64,000 bases of DNA from Paroedura picta (taxonomy: Eukaryota > Chordata > Lepidosauria > Squamata > Gekkonidae), in the NCBI RefSeq assembly GCF_049243985.1, contig NC_135373.1:98823213-98887212 (forward strand). The letters run 5' to 3'. Positions 34,101 to 41,780 of this stretch are shown here, piece after piece (positions within the stretch are counted from its first letter, which is position 1; each line of letters opens with the position of its first letter). A model generated the notes under the pieces. It saw only the letters and a list, made by a program, of their open reading frames with translations, did no database searches and was not told where the DNA came from. The position numbers and the translations under genes are program-made.

Positions 34101-36162
34101 AACAAATAGAAGAAAACAATAGAATGGGGAGGACCAGAGATCTTTTCAAGAAAATTGGAGATATGAAGAGAACGTTTCATGCAAAGATGGGTATGATAAG
34201 GGACCAAAATGGTAGGGACCTCACAGAAGCAGAAGAGATCAAACAAAGGTGGCAAAATTATACAGAAGAACTATACAAGAGCGAGCTTAACATCCCTGAT
34301 GACCACAATGGGGTAGTTACTGACCTGGAGCCAGACATCCTGGAATGTGAAGTCATATGGGCCTTAGGAAGTCTGAGCAACAATAAAGCTAGTGGTAGTG
34401 ACAGCATTCCAGTTGAACTATTCAAAATCCTAAAGGACGATGCAGTAAAAGTGCTACACTCAATATGCCAGCAAATTTGGAAAACTCAACAATGGCCACA
34501 GGATTGGAAAAGGTCAGTTTACATTCCAATCCCAAAGAAGGGCAATGCCAAAGAATGTTCAAACTACCGCACCATCGCACTAATTTCTCATGCTAGCAAA
34601 GTTATGCTCAAAATCCTACAAGCTAGGCTCCAGCAATATGTGGACCGAGAACTTCCAGAAGTACAGGCAGGATTTCGAAGAGGCAGAGGAACTAGAGATC
34701 AAATTGCCAACATACGCTGGATCATGGAGAAAGCTAGGGAGTACCAGAAGAACGTCTACTTCTGCTTCATTGACTATGCTAAAGCCTTTGATTGTGTGGA
34801 GCACAACAAATTGTGGCAAGTTCTTAAAGAGATGGGAATACCAGAGCATCTTATTTGTCTCTTGAGAAATTTATATGCAGGTCAAGAAGCAACAGTGAGA
34901 ACTGAACATGGAATCACTGACTGGTTCAAAATTGAGAAAGGAGTTCGGCAAGGCTGTATACTGTCGCCTTGCCTATTTAACTTGTATGCAGAGCACATCA
35001 TGAGAAATGCGGGATTAGAGGAGTCACAAATTGGGATCAAGATTGCAGGGAGAAATATCAACAACCTCAGATATGCAGATGATACCACTCTAATGGCAGA
35101 AAGTGAAGAGGAACTAAAGAGCCTGTTGATGCGGGTGAAGGAGGAGAGTGCCAAAGTTGGCTTGAAACTCAACATCAAGAAAACAAAGATCATGGCATCC
35201 GGCCCCCTCAATTCCTGGCAAATAGAAGGGGAAGAAATGGAGATAGTGACAGATTTTATTTTCCTGGGCTCCAAGATCACTGCAGATGGGGACTGCAGCA
35301 AAGAAATTAAAAGACGCTTGCTCCTGGGGAGGAAAGCTATGGCAAATCTAGACAGCATCCTAAAAAGCAGAGACATCACCCTGCCAACAAAAGTGCGTAT
35401 AGTCAAGGCTATGGTCTTCCCAGTTGCAATGTATGGCTGCGAAAGTTGGACCATAAGGAAGGCCGAGCGTCAAAGAATTGAGGCTTTTGAACTCTGGTGC
35501 TGGAGAAGACTCTTGCGAGTCCCTTGGACTGCAAGGCGAACAAACCAGTCAGTCCTAGAGGAGATCAGCCCTGACTGCTCTTTAGAAGGCCAGATCCTGA
35601 AGATGAAACTCAAATATTTTGGCCACCTCATGAGAAGGAAGGACTCCCTGGAAAAGAGCCTAATGCTGGGAGAGATCGAGGGCAAAAGAAGAAGGGGACG
35701 ACAGAGAATGAGGTGGATGGATGGAGTCACTGAAGCAGTAGGTGCAAACTTAAATGGACTCCGGGGAATGGTAGAGGACAGGAAGGCCTGGAGGATCATT
35801 GTCCATGGGGTCGCGATGGGTCGGACACGACTTCGCACATAACAACAACAACAACAACAACAGTCTTTAACTATTAACAAGTATATACTTTCAACTTAAA
35901 CTGACCACTTAAATCATACTTTTTGCTGACACATTTGGCTTTTGAAGTTAAGCAATAGAATATAAACTTTGATATTGAGGAAGCTGATTTGAGTGGCGGA
36001 TCTTGTCCGTGTTGAAAACAAGCCTGTATTCAGGCACCAGTCAACTTAAAGTCTGAAAATGTGTATCTTTTCATTTCTTTTTGTCTCTGCAGACCCAACC
36101 GTGCTTTGGATTCCTGTTCGGTTGCTCGCCATCTACTGTTGCAAACTCTCCATCAGCTGTAA
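13077..36162 (+). CDS. RANGAP1: Ran GTPase-activating protein 1, complete coding region in 15 exons
   Basis: RanGAP1 stimulates GTP hydrolysis by Ran on the cytoplasmic side, partly while bound to RanBP2 at the nuclear pore after SUMO modification. Coding exons are 13077-13188, 15287-15414, 17674-17733, 18381-18560, 19128-19262, 21102-21260, 21371-21484, 22037-22136, 22817-22901, 24300-24483, 24756-24875, 27947-28049, 30986-31074, 31799-31920 and 36093-36162. All junctions are GT-AG and the phases add up to 1761 nt, 586 residues plus stop; human RANGAP1 has 587. Residues 1-357 are leucine-rich repeats (for example [16 protein letters not shown] and [10 protein letters not shown]), about 358-395 is an acidic run, and about 425-586 is the C-terminal SUMO-acceptor domain with LK523SE. 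The TGR motif at Arg91 aligns with the arginine implicated in catalysis in yeast Rna1. The start is the first ATG of exon 2, giving [17 protein letters not shown] as in mammals. The final intron contains a whole BovB LINE. Confidence 0.97.
13283..13418. mobile_element. Palindromic hAT MITE, TSD ATCTAAAG/ATCTAAGG
   Basis: 136 bp with nearly perfect inverted halves meeting at CCAGCAAATGCTGG. Flanks 13275-13282 and 13419-13426 differ at one base. It lies only 95 bp after RANGAP1 exon 2. Confidence 0.9.
13590..13692 (+). mobile_element. L2-clade LINE 3' tail
   Basis: TTGTAAACTGCCATGAGCCA then ATAATAAATAAATA; a short 3' end. RANGAP1 intron 2. Confidence 0.55.
14000..14480 (-). mobile_element. L2-like LINE remnant
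   Basis: GACTTCTTTAGGGCCAGGGA at 14422-14441 is shared with the minus-strand L2 at 25697. The preceding stretch (GGCTGGTGCCTAGAAG and onward) has the look of an old L2 3' region. RANGAP1 intron 2. Confidence 0.5.
14662..14937 (+). mobile_element. tRNA-derived SINE
   Basis: A-box-like TTGGTGTACTGGTTAGGAG and B box GGTTTGATTCC (14715-14725) mark a tRNA head; the body ends GCATATAAGAACCAACTCTTC. RANGAP1 intron 2. Confidence 0.82.
15287..15414 (+). CDS. RANGAP1: RANGAP1 exon 3
   Basis: Acceptor ATGCAG, donor GTGAGA. It covers residues 38-80, including [20 protein letters not shown], the first clear leucine-rich repeat. Confidence 0.96.
16088..16690 (+). mobile_element. BovB fragment, 5'-truncated and internally deleted
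   Basis: 16088-16170 matches the BovB RT segment around QIANIRWI and the start of FCFID. It then jumps at 16201 to the segment for [13 protein letters not shown] and continues to the BovB 3' end (GTCGGACACGACT at 16666-16678). About 640 bp of the parent is missing and replaced by a 30-bp foreign string. A 137-codon frame at 16275-16688 is the surviving C-terminal domain. It lies in RANGAP1 intron 3. Confidence 0.88.
16805..17060 (+). mobile_element. Decayed L2-clade LINE fragment
   Basis: TACCAGGTTCAATTTAAGGT and CTTACTCTGGAACAGCTTTG align by eye with the L2 C-terminal coding region ([15 protein letters not shown]). It adjoins a minus-strand L2 piece at 17065. Confidence 0.55.
17065..17400 (-). 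mobile_element. L2-clade LINE 3' part
   Basis: CCTGGCCTCAACCGAATGCC at 17357-17376 is the reverse of the L2 stop-codon region (GGTTGAGGCCAGG). The AT-rich tail is at 17070-17160. Confidence 0.65.
17674..17733 (+). CDS. RANGAP1: RANGAP1 exon 4 (catalytic-arginine exon)
   Basis: Exactly 20 codons (residues 81-100), phase 0 at both ends: [20 protein letters not shown]. It holds the conserved FTGR motif with Arg91. Acceptor TTCCAG, donor GTAAGT. Confidence 0.96.
17866..18015 (+). mobile_element. Diverged 5S-rRNA-derived SINE
   Basis: CTCCAAAGCTAAGCCCAATT, GATTGAGAGACCTCCAAAGG and CTAAACCACCTCTGAACCTC keep the order of the 5S-SINE but with many changes. RANGAP1 intron 4. Confidence 0.6.
18381..18560 (+). 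CDS. RANGAP1: RANGAP1 exon 5
   Basis: Sixty codons, residues 101-160, with LRR motifs [15 protein letters not shown] and [17 protein letters not shown]. Acceptor CTCTTGCAG, donor GTGAAT. The open frame continues past the donor by chance and is not exonic there. Confidence 0.96.
19128..19262 (+). CDS. RANGAP1: RANGAP1 exon 6
   Basis: Forty-five codons, residues 161-205, including [20 protein letters not shown]. Acceptor CTCTTAG, donor GTAAGT. Confidence 0.96.
19553..19688. mobile_element. Palindromic hAT MITE, TSD CTATATGT/CTGTATGT
   Basis: 136-bp copy of the same family in RANGAP1 intron 6; eight-base flanks at 19545-19552 and 19689-19696 differ at one base. Confidence 0.9.
21102..21260 (+). 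CDS. RANGAP1: RANGAP1 exon 7
   Basis: Fifty-three codons, residues 206-258: two repeats, [20 protein letters not shown] and [16 protein letters not shown]. Acceptor TGCTCAG, donor GTGAGT. Confidence 0.96.
21371..21484 (+). CDS. RANGAP1: RANGAP1 exon 8
   Basis: Thirty-eight codons, residues 259-296, with [20 protein letters not shown]. Only 110 bp of intron separates it from exon 7. Acceptor TGCTCAG, donor GTATTG. Confidence 0.95.
22037..22136 (+). CDS. RANGAP1: RANGAP1 exon 9
   Basis: Residues 297-329 plus one base: [20 protein letters not shown] and LEKLDLN. Acceptor TCTCCTAG, donor GTATGG. Confidence 0.96.
22817..22901 (+). CDS. RANGAP1: RANGAP1 exon 10
   Basis: It completes [15 protein letters not shown] and the last leucine-rich repeat, to residue 357 plus two bases. 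Acceptor GCTGCAG, donor GTAAGA. A hAT-type element begins 27 bp after the donor. Confidence 0.96.
22929..23310. mobile_element. Old hAT element, TSD CACTAGAT/CCCTAGAT
   Basis: Begins AGGGATTCCCAACGAGGG (first base of the usual CAG end lost) and ends GGTTGAAAAAGTCTG; 8-bp flanks agree at seven positions. 382 bp, RANGAP1 intron 10, 27 bp after the exon 10 donor. Confidence 0.65.
23418..23547. mobile_element. Palindromic hAT MITE, TSD CTGTATTG
   Basis: 130 bp, a few bases shorter at the centre than its sisters; perfect 8-bp flanks at 23410-23417 and 23548-23555. RANGAP1 intron 10. Confidence 0.9.
24300..24483 (+). CDS. RANGAP1: RANGAP1 exon 11 (acidic domain)
   Basis: It codes for an almost unbroken Asp/Glu run (about residues 358-395) written in purine-only GAN codons over roughly 115 nt, then a linker rich in Gln, Gly and Pro. 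The acidic segment is a known feature of vertebrate RanGAP1. Length of the run varies between species, so this stretch is prone to slippage and mis-assembly. Donor GTAAGT after 24483. Confidence 0.94.
24756..24875 (+). CDS. RANGAP1: RANGAP1 exon 12
   Basis: Forty codons, with [19 protein letters not shown], the start of the conserved C-terminal domain. Acceptor TATTTCAG, donor GTAAGT. Confidence 0.95.
25235..25835 (-). mobile_element. L2-clade LINE 3' part
   Basis: The minus strand encodes [20 protein letters not shown] and [14 protein letters not shown] (25791-25549), followed by a 3' UTR ending in CCGCCCTGAGCC (plus-strand 25266-25290) and an AAATAAA tail. RANGAP1 intron 12. Confidence 0.85.
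26361..26482. repeat. Short tandem repeat, 40-bp period
   Basis: TAGGCCTCAAGTGGCTCTTC at 26401 recurs at 26441 with three changes; a degraded third unit precedes it. In RANGAP1 intron 12. Confidence 0.6.
27342..27851. mobile_element. Non-autonomous hAT element, TSD ATCTAAGC/ATTTAAGC
   Basis: Ends CAGCCTTTCTCAAC and GGTTGAGAGAACCTG; 510 bp. Flanks at 27334-27341 and 27852-27859 differ at one base. Ends 95 bp before RANGAP1 exon 13. Confidence 0.8.
27947..28049 (+). CDS. RANGAP1: RANGAP1 exon 13
   Basis: Encodes [20 protein letters not shown] and onwards, ending with one base of the next codon. Acceptor TTCTAG, donor GTGAGC. It begins about 90 bp beyond a hAT-type element. Confidence 0.95.
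28615..28690. repeat. Truncated interspersed repeat, class unresolved
   Basis: AAAGGTAAAGGTATCCCCTG and CACCGAGTCATGTCTGACCC form a string I recognise as a common squamate repeat start, cut after GCAGACTC. I cannot assign the class. Confidence 0.45.
28630..29900 (-). mobile_element. L2-like LINE with reverse transcriptase remnant
   Basis: The minus strand near 29853 reads [12 protein letters not shown] (RT motif A with Asp), then a broken motif B, then [10 protein letters not shown] near 29600-29570. Beyond that the frame is broken by stops. RANGAP1 intron 13. Confidence 0.65.
30255..30280. repeat. AT-rich palindrome
   Basis: TGTTGTATATAT and ATATATACAACA face each other with a 2-base spacer. 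RANGAP1 intron 13, in a generally AT-rich stretch. Confidence 0.6.
30986..31074 (+). CDS. RANGAP1: RANGAP1 exon 14 (ends on the SUMO-acceptor lysine)
   Basis: Encodes [20 protein letters not shown] and ends MGLLK. Lys523, the last codon, corresponds to human Lys524, the SUMO1 acceptor; the LKSE motif is completed by exon 15. Acceptor TCTTTAG, donor GTAAAA. Confidence 0.96.
31799..31920 (+). CDS. RANGAP1: RANGAP1 exon 15
   Basis: Encodes [20 protein letters not shown] and [10 protein letters not shown], part of the Ubc9-contacting C-terminal fold. Acceptor GTTTCTAG, donor GTGAGT. Confidence 0.96.
32632..35859 (+). mobile_element. Full-length BovB (RTE clade) LINE in the last RANGAP1 intron
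   Basis: About 3.23 kb from a short 5' UTR (AAGGATCGCTGCC near 32655) to an (ACA)n tail at 35838-35860. It is flanked by a perfect direct repeat ACAGTCTTTAACTA at 32618-32631 and 35860-35873; 12-14 bp, since the tail overlaps it. A single uninterrupted frame runs 32927-35842. It lies in the same orientation as RANGAP1, between exons 15 and 16. The unbroken frame and identical flanks point to a recent insertion. Confidence 0.95.
32927..35842 (+). CDS. BovB endonuclease-reverse transcriptase, intact 971-residue ORF
   Basis: N-terminal APE-type endonuclease, about residues 30-275: TWNVRSM (Asn37), GISELKW (Glu65), GDWNAKVG (Asp170, Asn172), NQIDYVL (Asp237) and GSDHELL (Asp263-His264). Reverse transcriptase about 460-800: FIDYAKAFD with Asp616, VRQGCILSP near 673-681, and YADD with Asp718-Asp719. 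A C-terminal domain follows with [14 protein letters not shown] and [10 protein letters not shown]. All catalytic residues I can place are present and no stop interrupts. The protein nicks the target and copies its own RNA into the nick. The nearest relatives I recognise are squamate and ruminant BovB proteins. Confidence 0.95.
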   Translation: MNEAAGPKPKGRSVVEVTGGEKTVRCCKDFYSIGTWNVRSMNQGKLDVVKQEMRRLNIDILGISELKWTGMGEFNSDDHQVYYCGQESRRRNGVAFIINKRVGKAVLGYNPQNDRMISVRIQGKPFNITVIQVYAPTTAAEEDEVDQFYEALQHLLEATPKNDVLIIMGDWNAKVGSQKITGITGKFGLGVQNEAGHRLVEFCQENTMVIANTLFQQPKRRLYTWTSPDGQHRNQIDYVLCSQRWKSSIQSIKTRPGADCGSDHELLVAKFRLKLKKVGKSTRPLRYELNHIPDEYTVEVTNRFKELDLIDRVPEELWTEVRNIVQEVATKTIPKKKKCKKSKWLSEEALQIAKERREVKGKGERERYTQLNAEFQRKARRDKNAFLNEQCKQIEENNRMGRTRDLFKKIGDMKRTFHAKMGMIRDQNGRDLTEAEEIKQRWQNYTEELYKSELNIPDDHNGVVTDLEPDILECEVIWALGSLSNNKASGSDSIPVELFKILKDDAVKVLHSICQQIWKTQQWPQDWKRSVYIPIPKKGNAKECSNYRTIALISHASKVMLKILQARLQQYVDRELPEVQAGFRRGRGTRDQIANIRWIMEKAREYQKNVYFCFIDYAKAFDCVEHNKLWQVLKEMGIPEHLICLLRNLYAGQEATVRTEHGITDWFKIEKGVRQGCILSPCLFNLYAEHIMRNAGLEESQIGIKIAGRNINNLRYADDTTLMAESEEELKSLLMRVKEESAKVGLKLNIKKTKIMASGPLNSWQIEGEEMEIVTDFIFLGSKITADGDCSKEIKRRLLLGRKAMANLDSILKSRDITLPTKVRIVKAMVFPVAMYGCESWTIRKAERQRIEAFELWCWRRLLRVPWTARRTNQSVLEEISPDCSLEGQILKMKLKYFGHLMRRKDSLEKSLMLGEIEGKRRRGRQRMRWMDGVTEAVGANLNGLRGMVEDRKAWRIIVHGVAMGRTRLRT
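36093..36162 (+). CDS. RANGAP1: RANGAP1 terminal coding exon
   Basis: Encodes [19 protein letters not shown] and the last residues LHQL before TAA at 36160-36162, close to the human ending. Acceptor TCTGCAG. The preceding intron, 4172 bp, is mostly the BovB insertion. Confidence 0.95.
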
Positions 36163-37290
36163 CACGGGAACAGCGGCCCGCATCCCTGTCATAGGACTGT
36201 CCGCAAAGCGTTCCAAGATGGAGAGCAAGAAAAGACAATTAGAACTTAGGGATGAAACCCCTTTCCTGTCTTGTGTCCAGGATGTCTGGCTGCCGCCTGC
36301 TATAACAAACTTGGAGGAACTCTGCACTATGCTTTTTTATGTTTTTTGTGGCGTTTTTTATTATTATTTTAAGCTCAGTTTTTCCCACGTGAACTCTGCC
36401 TTCCCTGTTATATCTTTACAGTTTTTATTCCACCAGTTTTCTCTTGTTTCTCCTGTACTTGTTTTGTTCAAATTCCTGTTTCCAAATTCAGCTTTTGTTT
36501 AGATTTGAGACCCCCCCCCCCACCTACTGTCTCAAATTGCATTGTGTGTCAAAAGAATCTCCTCTCTTGGTGTAGCAGCAACAAAATTCTGAATCTAGCT
36601 TTATTACTCCCTTGTGCTGGAAGCATAATTAGATTTGGGGGGTATGAAGCAGTGTTTCTGCTTTAGTTTCTCTGAGATTTCAGATGTCATAACTGTGTAG
36701 AATGTGGCATATAGCCCCAAGGAACAGACATTTCATTGCCTGTTTAGTTCTCATGAGTGGATCCTTCAGCACTTTTCATTGGATTTTCCCACTAATAAGA
36801 CTGATTCTGGTGGCCTGTTGTTGTGATACTGCTTTATTGCACACACATGTGACCAATTAAAATAGATTTGGTTCAGAATAAGCAAAAACAGTTGTGGCTG
36901 ACCTTAAAATCTGTTCCTCTTCATTCTTTCTCTTCCTGTTGTTTGTCTTCATTGTTGTCCATAGAATAGCAGGTTTGATTGGATAAATTTGAGGGATGCT
37001 TACAGCATAAGGAGGAACTAGGCTAATTATACAGAAGTAGAACCACAAGTAATGACCCCTCTTGATAGTTCCATTCTCTTCTCCTGCTGTTCTCTTCTTC
37101 GTACTTAGGATTTTTGCATTTGAATCTGCAACTATTGAGACTTTGTATTCTATTCAGAGAACACAAGCCACTAGGAGCATCTCTTGTGCAAGGGCCACAC
37201 AAGAACAAATTTGGGGGTAACGTCTCTTCCATTCATAGGAGCACTTATTTCCAAAGTCTCCTCAGAAAATCAGGTTGAATAAATAGCACT
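36163..37290 (+). other. RANGAP1: RANGAP1 3' UTR, end uncertain
   Basis: Sequence after the stop codon is unique-looking and T-rich. Candidate polyadenylation signals are ATTAAA at 36856-36861 and AATAAA at 37278-37283; a SINE begins near 37297. Which signal is used cannot be told from sequence. Confidence 0.4.
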
Positions 37291-37296
37291 GTGGCT

Positions 37297-37510
37297 TGAG
37301 AGCCAGCATGGTGTCAGATTTGGATCTAGGAGACCCAGGTTCAAATCCACAGACTGCCATGGAAACTTGCTTGGGTTTCCATGGGCCAGGTTCTCAGACT
37401 AACCTGCATACTAGAGTTGTGAAGATAGAAGAGGTGAGAATGTAAGCCACTTAAGAACTACACTGGGGGGTGGGTGGAAATGGGGTTTACATGAAGTAAA
37501 TAAATACTTT
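37297..37510 (+). mobile_element. tRNA-derived SINE, second family
   Basis: GAGAGCCAGCATGGTGTCAG and a B box in CCCAGGTTCAAATCC; the tail is GAATGTAAGCCACTTAAG with AGTAAATAAATA. Just past the RANGAP1 3' UTR. Confidence 0.7.
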
Positions 37511-37859
37511 GTACTTTCACAGCTGTGGTCTTTGTTATATTGTGAATTTTTTAAAGTGGGTCAGCATCTGACTTAAATTGCCTTATAAAATCTTATATTC
37601 TTCCATCAGGAATCTTGTAGAGCTGAAGTCTTCTTACTGTCGTTGTTATTTCCATCCTAATCTCACACATTAAGTGAAAAGTCAAGAGTAGGTAATTCTC
37701 TCCTTGACAGGCCAAAGGTCTGCCTCAATATAAATCAGCTTCATCTGTTCATGAAAGTATAGAGCCTGTGCTGTTGTAGATGTTAAGTTGTAACCCAGGA
37801 TTTCAAAAACACGTGTTTTCTGGATTTATATAATCAGGGGAAAGATAAATTGATAAGAA

Positions 37860-38197
37860 CTGTTGCTGTATATCCTTAACACTATTTTGCTCCCTTATAT
37901 ATTTGGGAAACAGCCTCCTGGGAGGAGACTGTCCGGGGCCCTGTCTGTCCAGATCCACCCTGACTGGCCCTCCCCCTCCAGCTCCCACCCTCCCTTCTTG
38001 CCTGCTAGAAACCTTGTGGCTGCGGCCTCCATTGTCGCCCACGAGGAGAGAGGCAGCAACAGGGCTTTGCGGCCCACAGGTAACTCTCCTGCTGGGAGGG
38101 AGCTGCGGGGGGGGGGGTTGCAGCCTCCCTGTGGGCCGCAAATCCCTGTCCCCGCCGGCAGTGGGGAGGGCTTTTTAAAAATGGGCTTTGATACTAG
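37860..38197 (+). mobile_element. Possible second Helitron-like copy (3' end recognisable)
   Basis: ATGGGCTTTGATACTAG|T at 38181-38198 resembles the minus-strand 3' end of the 11461-12848 element (ATGGGCTTTTTTTACTAG|T). The preceding 290 bp is GC-rich with inverted pieces (GCGGCCCACAGG / CCTGTGGGCCGC, 38069-38142). The 5' end is not found and the terminal hairpin is weak. Confidence 0.35.
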
Positions 38198-38209
38198 TTG
38201 TAAATAATA

Positions 38210-40560
38210 GGTTGGTTCCTACGCAGCACCAGTAGAGGTACATTTTTCCTTTTCTTCAGCGGTTTCCTTTGACCTGCAATAGGGGGTTGGAGACTAAAAG
38301 GCTATGCCAGTGCTACAGTTAGGAAGAGGAGGCAGAAGCAGTTGAAGGCACACATTTTCCATCAGCAGAGCCACTGGTGCCACTAGAAGCTGCTTGTATG
38401 GATGGAAGGGAGACCTGCAGCCCACCTCAATACAGCCCTTCAGAGATTCTTTTTGTTTAAAGAGTACATGTATGTAAATTCGGTATTATCGATGTGGCTC
38501 CTTAGTACAATGATTGGAGGGATGGGGGTCACAAAGCATCTTTGCCTGCTTATTGTCTGATCCTCGCCAAGCAATTTGAGTGCACTTGAGTGTAAGTGAG
38601 GGTAGATTTCTTTTCAGGATTATCCTACAAAACTGCTGTTGAAAAAAACCCAAGGAAAAATAGGTCTTCCCTCTGTGGTCATGAAAGCAAACAGCTACTT
38701 CTCTCTCTGGAGGACATATGCAAGGAAAAATGGCTAAGTTTGAGAAATCTTGCAGTTTTATGTTGAAATCAAGGATAAGCCAGGAATTTTCTTGCCTGGT
38801 TATGATGAGTTTAGGAGACATTCATAGGTTCAAGCACTCATTGATTACTGGAAGTAACTAATAAAGCTTGAGTTTGGAACTGGAATTTTATTTGTTCCGA
38901 GTCAGTCTATATGGAAATTGGGATACGTTGCACAGGGTGCAGTTTAAGGCAGAATCAATTTGAAAAGGAGGACAAATCCATTTCTGTGACAGGGAGGAGA
39001 AAAGGACAGGAGGTAAGTGTGTTTCTCAACCCTCAGTGAGGTCCAGTCAGAGCAGTCTGTCATCAGAAGGACCATGCAGTTTTTGTGTGGCATGATAACA
39101 TGTATGTATTTATTGACCACCTTTCTCACTGATAAGGAGGATTACAAAATATGAAAAACCAATCAGGCATACACTAGGGAGGGGTTGTTTGCAAAAGTAG
39201 AGGGTATTACAATAAAAAGGGAGGAGATATGTGAAATACAGTGTAATAGTCTGTGATAATATTCCTTCTAGAAGCAACCTTTTGTGCTGTTCTGTCACCA
39301 TTCTATTGTCTTTGTAAAATTGCTGTCCTGAACGTATTTCTTTTTTGCAGTTTGTGAAGTGTGGGGGCTTCCCTGACCCCCCCATGAAACGTCCTGAAGG
39401 TGGGGACCACAGCAGGTTTTCCTCCGGTAATAGCTGTAGCAGGAGAACTGGTCCTGCAGGTATGCGGGTCCAAGGCCATTATGGGCTTCAATAGGCGGGA
39501 TGTACAAAGTTTGGGCCATTATTTGTGCATTTCTCTTTCAGCAGCCTGAGAGAAAAAGGCACCCTTCCTGGCTCAGGTCATTACTGATCATGCCTGTAGT
39601 TTTTTTTCAGAGTTGCAAAATAGGCAGCTCCCAGCTTCTTGCTCCTCTGGAGACACCATTATAATAAACTGTAGAATCCTAAAAATGGGAGTAGGGGTTA
39701 GGAAGGAGAAGCTGGTAGCTCAGACTGGGAAAGGCATGTGTAAGTTTTCTGGACCCAAATATTCACCAGCAAGTTTATTCTCTTATGAAACGAGTGCTGG
39801 CATTTTTTGCAACAAAAATATTTATGCACTTAAATGTGTGCTCCACCTCACTCCCCAATAAGACCCAAAGCAGCTCACATTTTAGCCTAGAATTCACTAA
39901 TCCTGTATGGCAAAGCCATTGCTCTGTTTTCAGTACGTATCAGTTGTAATTGCTGGCTCTGCACACAACATTGTTCCACCTCTCGGTCAGTCTGGGGTTT
40001 TTTGCACTGCTGGGAATAGCAGACATGCAGAGATCAATGGACTTCCTGAATCAATCTGGAAACAGAGGGACATTCTTTCTCTAATATTTCTATCACTGTG
40101 GTCATTTCCCTGCATCTGAAGTCATTTTGCATTGGCAGTAGTTAAGTCAGTAAGGATAAACTCCAGCTCTGAAACCGATTCCTTTTTTAGCTGCAAAGCT
40201 GTCTAGTATATCATCAACCCAATGTCCATGAGGCTATTCAGGGTAAATGCACTAGATAAATTTTAGGCCCTGTTCTAAACTACGACTGTTTATGCGCTTG
40301 TCTTTCCCTGTGCCTACCCTGTGTTCACTTGGGTGTATTTTTCTCACTTGCATGCCAACTCACTTTCACTTTGTAGGTGGGTCAGGCTTTATATGGATTT
40401 AGCTCCCTTCAGGGCTCAGTTCATATTCTGTTCACTGTATGCTGATTTGTTTCAGAAGTCCTATTGCTGTCCCCCCCCCCCTTTTGGCTCCCAAGGTGAA
40501 AGAAATTCACAAGCAGAACTACTCCATCGGATTCCTCCCCCCCCCTCCACACACACTGAT
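38210..40560. other. Intergenic, nothing recognised
   Basis: Between RANGAP1 and CHADL. There is an isolated AATAAA near 38861. Short frames occur on both strands but none has splice or family support. Confidence 0.4.
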
Positions 40561-40564
40561 TTTT

Positions 40565-40760
40565 TTTTAGGTGGGTTCACCATCTTTGGAAATTTTTAAA
40601 CAGAGGCTAGATAGCCTTCTGATGGAGAGGCTGATTCGGTGAAGGCTCAAGGGGATGGCAGGTTACACTGGATGAGCGATAGGGATGTAAGTGTCCTGCA
40701 TAGTGCAAGGGGTTGGACTAGATGATCCATGAGGTCCCTTCCAACTCTGTGATTCTACAC
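40565..40760 (+). mobile_element. CR1 LINE 3' end
   Basis: GGTTGGACTAGATGATCCAT and GGTCCCTTCCAACTCTGTGA with the ending GATTCTA are the conserved CR1 3' terminus. Confidence 0.85.
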
Positions 40761-41780
40761 CCCCGGAAGCCATGTCTCCCCCACTGACATTGTGTCACAA
40801 TCTCTGCTTAGTCGTCATTCTTAGGCAGGGACTATCTTTTGAAATTGTAAGAAGAGATTCTTAAGGCTTCTTTCACTGCTGCATTGCCATCTTTGTTGAC
40901 TGGTTTCCTGTCTTCAAGTTATCTAAGCTCCAGTATTGAATAATCATTTCATTTTTTTATCACACACCCCCCCCCCGTAAGTATTGTGAGAATTAGGGTT
41001 CAACATCAATGTTGGAACTACAGCCAAGCCTTTCTTGTGGATCCCTTCCATCCGGTCCCCCAATCACAGTTCTTGTAGCTCAGTTCTACAGCAGTACTAT
41101 CAAGTGAACATGTAACCAACCTGCACTGCTCAGCAGACTGCAGGGAACTATAGCACTCTGCTGCAACGCTTAATTTACAGTGCAGTCCTAAACAGTAGTT
41201 ACATTAGTCTGTCTGCATGAAAAGTCTCCAAAGTGGCACCTTATGAGGGCCTGACTATGCATAGGAGGAGGGACCTACAAATGGTTGCCAGCCTCCCAAT
41301 GTGTATGAATATAACATCTGAAAAACATTGTCCCTCAGATCATCTATATGGATTCACCATTTCCTAAAAGAGAGCTTGCAAACCTTTTGGTAAGGGATAT
41401 TGAGCCTTTCCTCATTTAGAAAAACAATCATTTCATTCTGAGCTATCTGACCATACCAAGCACAGTTGGAGAGTTGTGTTACTTTTCACAAGTGCCAGCA
41501 GATCAGAAGATGCCCATAGCATTTGTATGTGGAGCAGTTTGAACCCACTTGCTCATGAAGGTGGGAATGGTGTTTTCCTAGCTCTTTGTAGTTCAGGTGG
41601 TTGAGAATGTCCAGTTTTCCCTTGATACATTAACTGTAGCCAAATATTTAAAACATTTTTCAGTCACACCTGTCAAGCTCCCCACAAGAAGGGCACAGTG
41701 ACAGCACAATGAAATAACCATCAGATAGCACATCCAGCAGTCATTCATCAAGGCTGCTGTTCTGTATTGATACCCTACTC

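Noticed and set aside
32927-35842. 971-codon frame considered as a host gene
   Set aside because: Complete BovB endonuclease and RT motifs, flanking target duplications and intronic location identify a LINE.
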